A DNA stretch of 64,000 bases, taken from positions 18,330,001-18,394,000 of the forward strand of contig OZ005606.1 in the NCBI GenBank assembly GCA_963930655.1, written 5' to 3'. A program made the translations under genes and the position numbers. Every line of letters starts with the position of its first letter. Positions within the stretch are counted from its first letter, which is position 1. A model generated the notes under the pieces. That model did not search any database. It was given only the letters and a program-made list of their open reading frames with translations, and had not been told where the DNA came from. Source of the DNA: Myrica gale (lineage: Eukaryota; Streptophyta; Magnoliopsida; Fagales; Myricaceae). Shown here piece after piece: positions 23,059 to 33,900 of this stretch.

Positions 23059-23330
23059 GAGTCGGCAGCAGCTGTAGGAGGCGGAGACAGATGAGATTCG
23101 ACAGAGAGAGATAGAGAGGAAGATAGCGGGAGAGAGACTTACCAGACATATGTGTCTCAGCTGGCCGTGAGTCGTTGATTGTCGAGGGAGGGGCGGAGGG
23201 GCTGACTGCTGAGCGTCGTGAGCGATAGGGGCTGAGGGCATGAATGAATGGGGGGAATGGGGATCCGGGAATAAGCAGTCGTAAAACAAAACGACGCCGT
23301 CCCCCTCTCCCCCTTTTTTTTAAAACCCGG
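21990..23330 (-). other. 5' region of the hAT element
   Basis: Upstream of the transposase. It probably holds the promoter, a noncoding exon and an intron. A (GA)n run lies at 23026-23056 and smaller ones near 22250 and 23100; minus-strand frames here are S/L-rich translations of these repeats. Two copies of TCAAATAAACCAATTTAA (near 22227 and 22380) form a local repeat. Confidence 0.5.
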
Positions 23331-23554
23331 TTGTGGCGGTGAACCGCCCGACGGTTGGCGGTTTCACCGCCACAGCTAATTTCACCGCCTTTGGGTGAAA
23401 TTAGCAACCTGTACCACCCCCGCTACTAAGTGGGAGCGGTTACCGGTGCCGATTAAGTGGCTCACTGTCGGTACCGGTGAACACCCCTAGATTTAACTGC
23501 GCCTCTTTTCTCTCATCAATTTTTTTTTAAAGACCGGTTTATCACAAGTAATTC

Positions 23555-23960
23555 CTTAGATGTTAGGACGGGTTCATCGAGAAGAGGCCGTCGTGATGTC
23601 GTCGCCGCGTTATGGTCTAGCAATCGTCGGCGTCAGACAATCCAGAAGCGGTCGGGGTTGCCCTTTACGTAGTCGTTTGACTTCTTCAATGCAGAACACC
23701 CAACTTATGTACGACTGTTTCAACCACATGATGCACGCTCGCCGTACCTATATACGATCCATATCATCAGCGCCGTACACGTCATATCAATATTTTGATG
23801 ACCGAATCACTTCTACGTTGTGTTTTCCGTACTCTCTATAAAAAAATTAGCTGATCACAAAGACAAAGGCTGAGACACGTCACAGAAGTGAACAGAATAA
23901 TTAAGATAATACTCACGATCGAAATTTAAACTATTTGAATTTAATATATACTTCCAGAAA
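23555..23960. repeat. Intergenic repeat block, copy C (partial)
   Basis: Starts with TTAGATGTTAGGACGGGTTC and keeps the GCCGCGTT, ACACGTCAT, TGTGTTTTCCG and GAGACACGTCACAG anchors of copies A and B, with many changes. It lies 66 bp from the right end of the hAT element, so the transposon may have inserted at or near its edge. Confidence 0.65.
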
Positions 23961-24600
23961 TTTAATCATTTTTTTAACATCTCAGTGTGAGTCGGCAGGT
24001 TGATTTAGCCAGCCCTCTGACGCTCTCTCTCTCTCTGTGGAAGAAAGAAAAAGCAAGCAAAGATGCCTAGCCTTGTCTCCCTTTCCGCGTCTCAAGACTC
24101 AATTCGTGCTCTGTTTCGTTTTCGTCTATTGCATTTAATGAAGATTCCTGCGTGTCGAATGGCAATATGGCATGTTCAAAGCCAACTTCACTGTTTGATT
24201 TAAAGCTTAATTACCGCTAAGGTTATTATTGTATTGATTTACAGTCTTATGTGATCCAATTTTTCATATATATATATATATATATATATATCCATTAAAA
24301 ATTACTTGATTAATGAAAGATTGACATAGATTAAAAATTGAGATATTTATTTTTAAAGATGGATAGTCTATCTCCCATTAGTAAATAGACGAAATAATTT
24401 ATATGTCTAAAAAAACATAATCATATAAATATCTCATTAAAAGTTGTACCCAAATATTAATTTGTTAAAAATCAATACCACAATAAGTAATCACACCGAT
24501 AAGATGGTTACCAAACAAGTAGCTTTGCTAGCTTCAAATAAATTTTAAATTTTTTTTATTGAAATTTAAAAGAAGAAGAAAAAGGGTGTCTGGGGGCGAG
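23960..24600. other. Intergenic DNA with (TA)n
   Basis: A (CT)n patch near 24025-24038 precedes a short plus-strand frame (24063-24203, MPSLVSLSASQDSIRALFRF...), which I cannot assign. A TA run lies at 24266-24291. Nothing else supported. Confidence 0.35.
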
Positions 24601-24660
24601 CCTGTTTGGGCTATTTCCATACAAAAAGCCAGTGATCCACTGCATCCTTTTTACTCGTTC

Positions 24661-24730
24661 TTTTTTTTTTTTTTTTTTTTTTTATTCTGAGATGATCTGT
24701 CTTGCAATCTGCAAAAAAAAAAAAAAAAAA
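24661..24730. repeat. Opposed homopolymers T23 and A18
   Basis: T-run at 24661-24683 and A-run at 24713-24730 with a 29-base spacer; they can pair as a hairpin. They lie downstream of the small minus-strand gene, perhaps in its 3' untranslated region. Confidence 0.85.
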
Positions 24731-25197
24731 CAAACCTGCCATTTTCCATCTTACAAGGTTCAGGAAACAGTGTATATGATGCACAGAGATAGAATACGAG
24801 TTTGAGATTCTGTACATTACAAACAACAGAGCTGCACAATCTACAACCTGATTGAAATTATGTTATTGAAATGAAAAGAGATACAAAACAGATAGGGAGA
24901 GGCCATCTTTGACACAACGCTTTCTACAAACAAAAAAGCAAAGAATTTGAAATCTCTCCTCCTTGCTCTCTTTGGTTTCCGGTAAGCAGCAACATCAAAA
25001 CTCGAGAAAGAGGATTGAAGTAAATGAAGGAAGCGGGAAACACCCTGTTTGAGATTCTGCATATTCCAACAAAAAACAGCTAGGGGACTTGTTCAGAACA
25101 ACGATGACACAGAGCTACAGAATTTGGAATCTCCTTTTTTTTGGGAAAACAAATGTCAACAGAATGATGAAAAGGATGGAGGAATATGAGATGAGAA

Positions 25198-25446
25198 TTA
25201 AGAAGGAAACACGGCAGAAGGGTTTATCGATTCGGAACGCGTCACTCCGTTGGAACATAGGCACGACGCAAAGATAGTTTTGAGTACTTTCTTGACAACG
25301 CGGCCCCGTTTTGGTATCCAGCGAGAGGCCAGAGTCGAACCACCATTCCTGGGATCCGCTCCGACGTTTCTTCGTGCTGGTGGCTGTGGTTGCTGTGAGG
25401 TTTGAGTGAATGAGGAAGCAGCAAAAGAGTCCATGTTGGTGTCCAT
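25198..25446 (-). CDS. Small uncharacterised protein, 82 residues
   Basis: Start chosen at MDTNMDSFAASS: the same frame is open further upstream, but that part looks like 5' UTR, with a TATA-like box about 110 bp before this ATG. The N-terminal third is S/T/Q/P-rich. Then come a DPRNGGS segment and a basic, W-containing patch, SRWIPKRGRVVKKVLKTIFA, followed by a C-rich SCLCSN and a short polar end. No signal peptide or clear membrane segment. The tract resembles the short basic/hydrophobic motifs of small plant proteins of unknown role, but I do not recognise the family. Single exon in this reading. Expression is not proven. Confidence 0.5.
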   Translation of the reverse strand: MDTNMDSFAASSFTQTSQQPQPPARRNVGADPRNGGSTLASRWIPKRGRVVKKVLKTIFASCLCSNGVTRSESINPSAVFPS

Positions 25447-25556
25447 GTGGGATTGGATTGGCCGTCTAGTTGGCGACAGTTGGATTTGGCTGTGTAAGAA
25501 TGTGAGAGAGAAGAAAGCAGGCGAGAGCTGTGCCACGGAGACCGTCGACGAGGGGG

Positions 25557-25564
25557 AAATATAA
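25557..25564 (-). promoter_or_regulatory. TATA-like box for the small gene
   Basis: The minus strand reads TTATATTT preceded by CACCC, 110 bp before the chosen ATG. A second candidate, TTTTATAA, lies at about 25619-25626. Confidence 0.4.
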
Positions 25565-25772
25565 GGGTGCGTGAATACCGCGTTAGAACGAGTGAGCAAC
25601 GTGTCGGGGGTCTCTCCGTTATAAAAGTAGTAACACAGACCCATTCTAAAACCCACCCAAAAGTCCCTCTATTTTCCCCAACCATCCCAATTCCCAATCT
25701 CCAAACCCTTCTTGTCTCCGCTGGGTTGAAGGGGTACATGTTTTTTTTCTTGGTCCTTAGTTACACGCTTTA

Positions 25773-25954
25773 GGTTGCGTTACCCAAAATTCTTAAAATT
25801 TTAACACAATAAAAAATTATAATATAATATCTCTCCTCATAAAAACATTACTTTTCACGATAATAAATGTAAAAATTATCTCTCTTCATTTTTTTACCAA
25901 ATCCAATACCCTAAAATTTTAACATCCTCAAAATTTTAACACTCAAACACACCC
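25773..25954. mobile_element. Tourist-like MITE (PIF/Harbinger), 182 bp
   Basis: Flanked by TTA on both sides (25770-25772 and 25955-25957). Ends GGTTGCGTTACCCAAAATT and the reverse complement of GGGTGTGTTTGAGTGTTAAA. The interior has the same ATCTCTCTTCATTTTTT...CCAA stretch as the copies at 47195 and 51702. Confidence 0.75.
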
Positions 25955-25992
25955 TTAGTTTTCCCTAGTCATAAAAAGAAAGCGTAGCCTTA

Positions 25993-26184
25993 GACTATGT
26001 TTGGATGGCACAAAATTATTCTAAATTTTCTTTTTTAACAATCAAATTTTAACAATCTCTAATACCTTTTAACAAATTTCAATACTTTACGTACTTCAAC
26101 AACTTTTTACACTAATAATTTTTTACCAAAGAATATAAATTACATCTAACCAACAAAAATGTTTTTGTCCATCCAAACACAGCC
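25993..26184. mobile_element. Tourist-like MITE, second copy beside the first
   Basis: Starts GACTATGTTTGGATGG and ends CCATCCAAACACAGCC, preceded by TTA and followed by TTTA. Inverted ends share GTTTGGATGG. No coding sequence. Confidence 0.65.
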
Positions 26185-26189
26185 TTTAA

Positions 26190-29100
26190 GGGTCCAGAGA
26201 TTCTGACACTTTGACTTGGTTGCTGTGTGCCCAAGCTCACGGTAGTCTTCACTTGGACAACCAAGAAGGGAATTCTAAATCGCAGTTTGAAAAGGTCAGA
26301 GAGTCAAATGGTAGTTTCCTGATCTGGCTTGTGTTGATTTGTTCATTCCTTCTTGGGCAGCTGCTTTTGATCCCACACTCGAAAATGCTCATACTGTGTC
26401 GTTTCGGAATTGCAAGTTGGCAACCCTGACAGGTGCTAACACTAATCACTAGTTTTTATCCAACAGCCAGCGAAGACTACTTTTGACGTGAGTTGATATT
26501 TTATTTTTTCTAAGCACGTGAGTTGATATTTTAATGTAAGAAAACAATTGTTTCCCGTGTGAACAGAGCTCTTGTGCGTTCTTGTTTTGTCAATCCGCAT
26601 GGTTCGTGTTCATACTATGACAGCATTGAGCTTCTAGGCCCCTCTTCCCTCCCCCAAATCAGAGAAAAGCAGGTAAGGAGAGACAGTTGCGTGTAAGGCT
26701 GAGATGAGAGGCAAAACTATGGAGTATATATCTGTCTCAAAGCGTCCAAGGCATATCTCAACAAGTTTCATTTCAATTTTTTTTAGGTTATGACGAGGAG
26801 AAACTCAGATCGACTGGTCCATCATAATGAAATCTATCTAACAAGCTAGTAAATCTTGTGTCGGTACAACCATCAAGACAAAGATCGGGTAAGTCCGATT
26901 TTATTGTGAGAATGACTTTAAAGAATTATTTGTATATAGAAGAATTTGAAGTTAAGACCTTAAGAGGAGCACATTCTTTAATCTCATATCATTACCTCCT
27001 AAACTATAACCCCTTAGAAGTTAAAATTCTGGTAAGTTAAAAAAGTGAGATTTCAAGTGGGTTAAGCCATGTGAGTTTTAACTTTTCTCACTTTTACTAC
27101 GTTCCGCCCCACGTTTTGGAAGTCGCGCTTAAGCCATGTGAGTTTTCCCTCTTCCAAAGGGGCCACAAAGCCTTGGTGACCAAGGAATGTGCCTTTTACA
27201 GATTCAGTTCATAAATAGAGGATCGGCCCCGCTCTCAAGGGAAACCATCTTGTTTGAATAGCAAATGTGCAAAGAATTCATTAAAGATGAGTAACAATGA
27301 TTACAAAGCATTGAATATTTGCGTGTCTCCAGAGTACAAACCATCTCTTACAAGTATCTTTGAACTATAAGATTGGAATATTGGAGGTATGTGCAAAATA
27401 AGCTTTCAAGTCTTATGACTTGTAATCCCGTAAATTGTGTTCCCAGAAAGCTTTTGGCTCATATTATGGGAAGATATAAATCTAAAATTGGCCAAAAAAA
27501 AGTATGTGATGTGCACATTGGTAGTGGCTGAGATGTGCCAACTCCTCTGAGTGACAATAGCTAGGCCCCTACCACTAGTACTGGATTGTTTCTACACCAG
27601 CTGAAACTGAGCGAGGAAGCTACTTAAGGAGGATGGCTACAATAAGAAGTATTCAATTTAAAATTTATTCTAATAGACTTATTAAATATCTTTTATTAAA
27701 ATAACCATTAAATCTATATTTTTTGTGGCCGTTTATAAAATCACCTTAATTAAAGCTATAAGTGATTAACCATGTAAAGTCTCCTTATTTAAAAGAGATT
27801 AATTGTCAATCAACTCAAACCAAAAGTCTTTAAAATCAACCTTATAAAGTCTACTTATAGTATCTGCCAATTGATTCAAAAACGAGAAGAATCTATAGTG
27901 GAATATTTCGTGAAATACTAATAATCCATAGAAAAAAACAGTGATCACTATAAGAATCTTTTTGGAGTTAATTATTTTATATATGTATTATATCAAGGTA
28001 TTTTGTCAATTGAAAATAGGTTTGAATAATTTACAATCTATGAAAATATTTTTGATTTAATTTGAAAAAGTTATTTTATATTGTAGAAAATGTTTTAAAA
28101 TATGAAGATCATGTTGATATTGATGGTTTATATTTGTTTTTAAAATTAAAAGTGTTAAAATAGATTTTAGGAATAGAGACTTATACTCCAATTGAAACAT
28201 TAAACTATATAAAAAGATTATAACTCTTTTTCAAATGCAATAATTGCTTATAAAATATTATTGAAAAAAATACTTTAATTGTTGCTTTAGCATAAAGAAG
28301 TTTTTCAAAACTATATAAAAAGATTAGAACTCTTTTATAAATGCAAGTACTGCTTATAAAATATTATTGACAAAATACTTTAACTTTTGCTTCAGTATAA
28401 AGAAGTTCTTCAAAACTAAAACTAATAAACTTCTACTTAAGATCAACAATGACACAAGAAAGATGAAATGAATTAAACATATTATCAATTGTTTTATGAT
28501 ATAGTAACAAATCTAGAATATAAAACTTTGATAAGTAATTTTGCATATCACAAAGCTAAAATAATAAGTTTTAACTAAATTTTAGTAATATTTTATATTT
28601 AAATATAATATTTCATAAATTAGTACAAAAAAACCTCACTTTGAAGTTTCGCCTAGGGCTCCAATTAGCTTTAGAGTCACACCCAACAGATGAGTGAAAA
28701 TCACGTGGATGCTTGCCATGTCTGGTTCTTTTACTTCCTTAAATTGGAAAGCCTTTGGAAGGGCATTACCAAGAGTATACAACAAGTTCATTCTTAATGT
28801 TTGATAAGAGTCTATTACGTAACTGAAATAACATATGTTTATTAATTTTGAAGGGCATTACCATCTGTTGGACGCTCAAGAAGTCTGTAATGCTCGTGAA
28901 TCTTCTTCTCTAACAATAAAGACCCTCCAAATATATACCCCATATCATTATCTAGATTCCCTCTCGAATTTTCTAGAGATTAAGCGATCCTGTGAAAATA
29001 ACTACAAGACTCTTGTTTCATTTCCTTGAGTGTGCTGTGTAAACTAACAATAAACGAGATAGAATATCTTCTCCTTAGTGTCTTAGTTCAAAGATTGGTC

Positions 29101-29550
29101 ACCCACAAATCACCTTGAAGATTTGGAAGACACTCCAGAGTTGCTGGAAGTTGTGAAGGTCTAGAAGGTTCTGTTTTTAAAGATGATAGTGTGAGGTTCA
29201 TGTGGTAAGATTGCCTTCAATGAACAGATTGGTAAATAATCAAAGGTTATGTTCGTGTTGAGTAAAAATGTAGGATTTTAGAGAAGTTGTGAATTTTTAT
29301 GTTGAATAGTGTTTTATTGGTGTTTGTGTAAAGTGGAGAGAGAAATGATTTAATGTAATTGTTTAATAAAAAAGTGTTAGAGTTATGTGAAAAAGTATAG
29401 AGAGAGAATTTATGTTGAATAAAAAATAAAAAAATTGTTGGAGATTGTGTAAAATGTATTGGTGTTTGTGTTTGAATTATAAATATGTTCAGTGGTAGAT
29501 TTGTAAATATACTTAGAATCCTGAAAAAAATGTGAAAACGAACATATCCC
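26190..29550. other. AT-rich intergenic region without a supported gene
   Basis: Short repeats include CACGTGAGTTGATATTTTA twice (near 26485 and 26516) and TTAAGCCATGTGAGTTTT twice (near 27062 and 27130). A TATA-like CATAAATAGAGG near 27210 lies in a stretch that could be a degraded LTR. Frames here are short and AT-driven. Confidence 0.4.
28203..28414. repeat. Tandem duplication, 2 x ~107 bp
   Basis: Units starting AACTATATAAAAAGATTA at 28203 and 28310 share GCTTATAAAATATTATTGA and CATAAAGAAGTT-like parts with about 15% mismatch. Confidence 0.75.
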
Positions 29551-29798
29551 AAGTTTTTGAATGGAAGAGGAATTCATCGTTCACTGCAAGGTGAAGATCC
29601 AGATGTGGTATTTTGGGTAATGTGGCATCTGTTTAGGTTAGCAATTGAGTTGAGTAATTATAGATCACTTGTATACCGAATTCAAAAATTAGTGATTCAG
29701 TTTATCGGCCTAGAGCCTGAAGAGCTTCAAGTGATTTTTCTATTCGTTGCCAAAATCTATGTTTCTATTGTGGTGATTGATTTCTATTACTCTTAAAC

Positions 29799-30086
29799 TT
29801 GCATCTGTTCCCCATAATGGACTCCTTTTCGACTGAAGTCATAGCTCTTCGTATTGCTGCAGGTGAAGCTAGTGCTCGTCAACTAGTTCAGGTGATCTTT
29901 GAGAGTGGTTCCCTCTTTTCGATTTCTACTATTTCCAATTCAGACCTTAGGGTGCTGAATCCCCTAGGATCCTCTATTAAAGTCATCTGTGAGATGGCAT
30001 CGTCTCACCCATCATGGAGCTTTGCTAAAGTTTCACGTCGAGCTAATTTCGTTGTGGATTACTTAGCAAAAAGTGAGCTATTTTAG
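29799..30086 (+). pseudogene. RNase H-like fragment of the plant LINE-associated type
   Basis: A 95-codon frame with EVIALRIAAGEA near the start, FESGS in the middle and FAKVSRRANFVVDYLAKS near the end. This matches the pattern of plant RNase H-like domains found in non-LTR retroelements and free-standing copies (AE/ALR...ESD...VRRxAN..AD.LAK). The first catalytic segment is missing and no reverse transcriptase is attached. It lies in the opposite orientation to SOS1, about 550 bp beyond its stop. Probably a relic. Confidence 0.55.
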
Positions 30087-30637
30087 CGAATGGGATTGTA
30101 CCTCCTCATGTTTTAAGGCTTATCTTTGTATTAACTTCTTGGAATGAATGTTTCGTTGCTTAGGAAAATAAAAAAAACTGGGCAGCCTCGAGATGTTACC
30201 AAGAGTACTCAACAGCACAATGGTATATCTCACCCATTGATTCAGGAGAGGTATATAACCGATTCAAGTTGGGGTTGTTGAAGGGCATTACAGGGAGCAT
30301 GCGATGTGTTTAATGCAGACATTATATGTACGTAAGTTCCTAAGCCTCCACTGTTTCAATGAGAGGTCCCAAATTGGCTGTCTAAATTCATTTGGATAAT
30401 AACATCTGGGACGGAAATAAGCTTGGGATTTCATGAAAACAAATTTTCTGGTAACACTTTTATTCTACATTACACTGTCGAAATTAAGTCCAGTGTTGCT
30501 TACTGGAATGCTGGTCAGAATTCATCCAGCTTCAGAATCCAGTGGAAGGCTTTCAGGCTAGATCACATTTGATTTTTTTTCTTATTTACATACAACAGAT
30601 GAATCATCTACACCATTTGACTTTAAATGTAAAACTT

Positions 30638-30946
30638 TCACGAACGAAAAGAAAGCCTACTTGGAGAATCAATTCTCACTATGTGCTCATCCTCAGCTCC
30701 TGAGTCATCACTGGAATCATCTACTCCATGACTCTGTATTGTTGTTTTACTTTGTAGCTGGCCCGGAGTCAAAATCCCCTTTAACTTCCTAGCACCAGGG
30801 TTCTTCCGCAAAGTAGAAGACCCTTCTGATTTGACAGAAACAAGGCGACGGCCTTGATATGAAGGAACTGTTGGATATGACCGGCTATGTGATGGCTTTA
30901 TGGGACTACCTCTCGCAAAACTTCGAGAACGCAACCGGATATCGAC
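30638..30946 (-). CDS. SOS1: SOS1 exon 23 (residues 1037-1138, stop)
   Basis: Starts [13 protein letters not shown] (acceptor CCAAG) and ends [13 protein letters not shown] then TGA. Holds the autoinhibitory tail and the SOS2/14-3-3 serine motif. Confidence 0.94.
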   Translation of the reverse strand, partial: VDIRLRSRSFARGSPIKPSHSRSYPTVPSYQGRRLVSVKSEGSSTLRKNPGARKLKGILTPGQLQSKTTIQSHGVDDSSDDSGAEDEHIVRIDSPSRLSFRS

Positions 30947-33900
30947 CTTGGATAAGTATAAGATTGGAGCAAGTCGAAGGAACTTGTTAGACCAAAATAT
31001 TAAGACAGAATTCCAAAAAAAAAAAAGGCATATCTACTTTGTAGTGACTTTCAAATGCCTCTTCCTAGGTGCAGGCACAAAAGAAAAAGTGGGTATACAT
31101 TGAAAATCAAGTAACTCAATTCTGTCTTCAAACTTTTCCAAAACAGCCAACCCGCTTATGATATTAAATAACCAAAAGAAAAAGGATACAGAGAAACAGA
31201 AGGTCCAGAAGGGCTGTATACAGTACAGACTAAGCCAGATAATTTCATGTCATGACATAGTTTTTCTTCCACAAAGGAACCGCCAAAAACTAGAGAAACA
31301 GATAGAATCAAACATACCATGCTGCCATAGATGCTCAGCTGCATTGCCCTGGCAGACAAGCTGTTAGCTTGCTGGTCATTCCCTTCAGAGTTCTGCTTAT
31401 GTTGCCTTGGCTTGAAGAAGTTTTCTGGCCAACTCATTAGACCACTTTTATTCGTACTAAGGGATCTATGGGGGTGATCAGGTGCAGGAGGTAACCAGGA
31501 TGACCGTCGTTGGAGAGCACTGTCAGCTTCAAATGATGCAATATCAAAAATGATTACTCTTGCTCTTGTTTCAACTAGATACCAAGATCCTTGACGAGAA
31601 AAGCTGGTTCCCGCAGTGCCTGTTAACATCAATAAGTACGAGCAATGTCAATAAGTATCTTGGCTGTAAAGATGGGTAAGAAGGCTAGCCGTTTGGAATT
31701 CCCATGTATAACATGGCTTACATTTCTGGAACTTTTATCTGAATTTCCTAGAAAGACCAATTTTCTCAGAGAAATTCAATTCAAGAAAGTACATGTCATC
31801 AAATATTTCGTGCGCTAGCCCAAGCTGACACCATCTCAGTTTAAAGATAGGGGCACCACAAATGAGCTGAAATGGACAAGGACAAACTAAGAACGAAAGG
31901 TAAAATATGTTTGCCCCCTACTCTTTTGCTCAAAGAATAAGAGGTAAAATATAATCAATTGCATAAAAGTATCGTCATACAGAAGTGCCTCAGGAAGGGA
32001 AAGAACAAAGAAATGCATTGACTTCCTATACTGAAAAACATGAAAAAAGAAGAGCCCAGGTTGGAAAGGAGAATGTCATTCTCCGCTGGTCCACACAATT
32101 TATACAAATCTTTTAGAATCTGATACCGTGTTATAATCTTTAATTACCTGGCTAATCATCAGCTACATATAAGGAGATAAAAACTTACAACTAGTTTGGA
32201 GAAGATTCCTTCTCATACCTGATGGTTCCAGATTCTGAAAACTTATCCCATGCAAAGGCAACAGAGCCGCAGGTGATGTGATCAGCTCTTCCGCCCCTTG
32301 TGTTCTGATAAATCCTTCCAATAAAAATCCGATGGAATGGTGAGGTACTTCTATAGCTTCTCCCCTTATGTATAAGTTCATTATTGATCTTTCTGCAACA
32401 AGAGCCCTTAAATCTTGCAGTGCCATTTTTTCAAATATCTGAGGAACCAAGAGTTTAGCAAGAACAATCGCGCTTTCCTGCAAAGCAAGACAAAGAGATT
32501 TAGAGATTAGACCATCCTTTCATGAAGCCAACCTACGTTTTGTCATTTCAACCACCATCTTAAAATAAATTTTTATGCTTCTAAGGCTTTGAATGTTGAG
32601 AGATTCTTGCTGTTGCTTCTACAGACTTCATGTACACAGATACACTTTCAGGATGCAGGAAGCTTGGTTCCCTCCTCTTCTCGATCTTCCCTAACCAAAC
32701 CTTGCCAGAGCTCTATTTGGACCCCCCCCCCAACAAAATGCCTCCAGTACCTACTTCAACATCCCTCATTGACATCTAGATCGCCAAAAGCGGTGATGTT
32801 GTCGCATATCTGTAACCAAGAGGTTAGATCCGCTAGTTGATGACTCGCATATTTTTTGTTAGCCATCTCGGGCCAGGTTGCAGGCACCGGTTCTCACATG
32901 TGGCATAGATGACGATCCAGATTTTGAACTTGATTGAAATCTAGATTATGGATGTATCCACTGGTAATAATTACATGAGGATCTTGTCAGTTCGAACTTT
33001 TATTATTCTCTTTTTTTTGGGGGGGAAGGTGTCGTTGGTTGATAGTTTGTTTCAACGAATTACTCTAGCATAATGCAGTTGTTGGTGGTTTGGGTGGATG
33101 GTACAGTGTGATGTTGGCCATAAGCCTCTTCGGGCAGGTTGCCAGTGGGTGTGTATTTCAAATTTCGAATAACAAAATTATGGGAGGTTGTTCGTATGTT
33201 AAGAGTTGCATGAGATTATAGTTTTTGTTTTCTTGGAAAATCTTCATTTCTAGCCCCCACCTACCATCCCAATATCATTTACTGGTCTGAACGAAGAATT
33301 TCATCACATTTAGCTTCCCAAACTACTAAAATGTATCAATGTTCACCTTCTAGTAAGATCCTACATTTCAAATGAAAAGAAAATAGGTTACGTGGCACAA
33401 TATTGGCAATTGAATTCTATGACAGGATGCGTATTGCTGAATTTTGATAGTTGGAGGCTAAATGTGATGAAATTTGCAATTTAGACCAGTAAATGACATT
33501 TGGGTGATAGTTGGGATGCTAAAAAGTGATGTTTTCCACTTTTTCTTTGAAGAGCTGTTGGCTGCTCGATTCTACGGTTTTTAGTGGTTTGGCTCCCGAT
33601 TGGTCTTTGATTTCGGGTGTTTTTTTTACAAGGTCAGAGAAAAATGATTTGCTACCAACAAAACACCGAAAAAACCTTTTCAACATCACTTTTAGAGTCT
33701 CAGTGAAGCAATAGAAAATCTACTCTTCGAACACGGAGAAAAATGTCACGTCAAAACAAAAGCAGACATATGTTTGGAACTATCTAAAAGTTTATTACTG
33801 GCAGATGAAGCTATTTTTGCTATGGCAGCATCAGTGATAATGAACCAATAGTGGGGACATATCTTCGTATCTATTTTTGCAAATCTAGTATAACCATACC

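Larger units (their letters stand above)
18753..23489 (-). mobile_element. hAT transposon, about 4.7 kb, with decayed transposase
   Basis: Ends are TAGGGCTATGGTGAA on the left and the reverse complement of TAGGGGTGTTCACCGG on the right. Flanking 8-mers GATTCAGC (18745-18752) and GATTTAAC (23490-23497) agree at 6 of 8, differing by two transitions, as expected for an ageing hAT target duplication. Subterminal ~150 bp on both sides are packed with GCGGT/ACCGC motifs, likely transposase-binding repeats. The minus strand encodes a BED-finger hAT transposase. Tracts of GGGCCATTT-type repeats occur at 18920-19090. Superfamily hAT, plant RICESLEEPER/DAYSLEEPER-like. Confidence 0.88.

Noticed and set aside
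22927-23407. Overlapping minus-strand S/L-rich frames
   Set aside because: They lie in the (GA)n-rich 5' region of the hAT transposon and reflect the microsatellite.
25242-25739. 165-codon minus-strand frame over the small gene
   Set aside because: Overlaps the 82-residue frame in another phase, starts upstream of the likely TATA box and is R/T/S-rich with no domain.
29247-29552. 101-codon minus-strand frame rich in F, I, N
   Set aside because: AT-rich composition alone explains the lack of stops; no motif.
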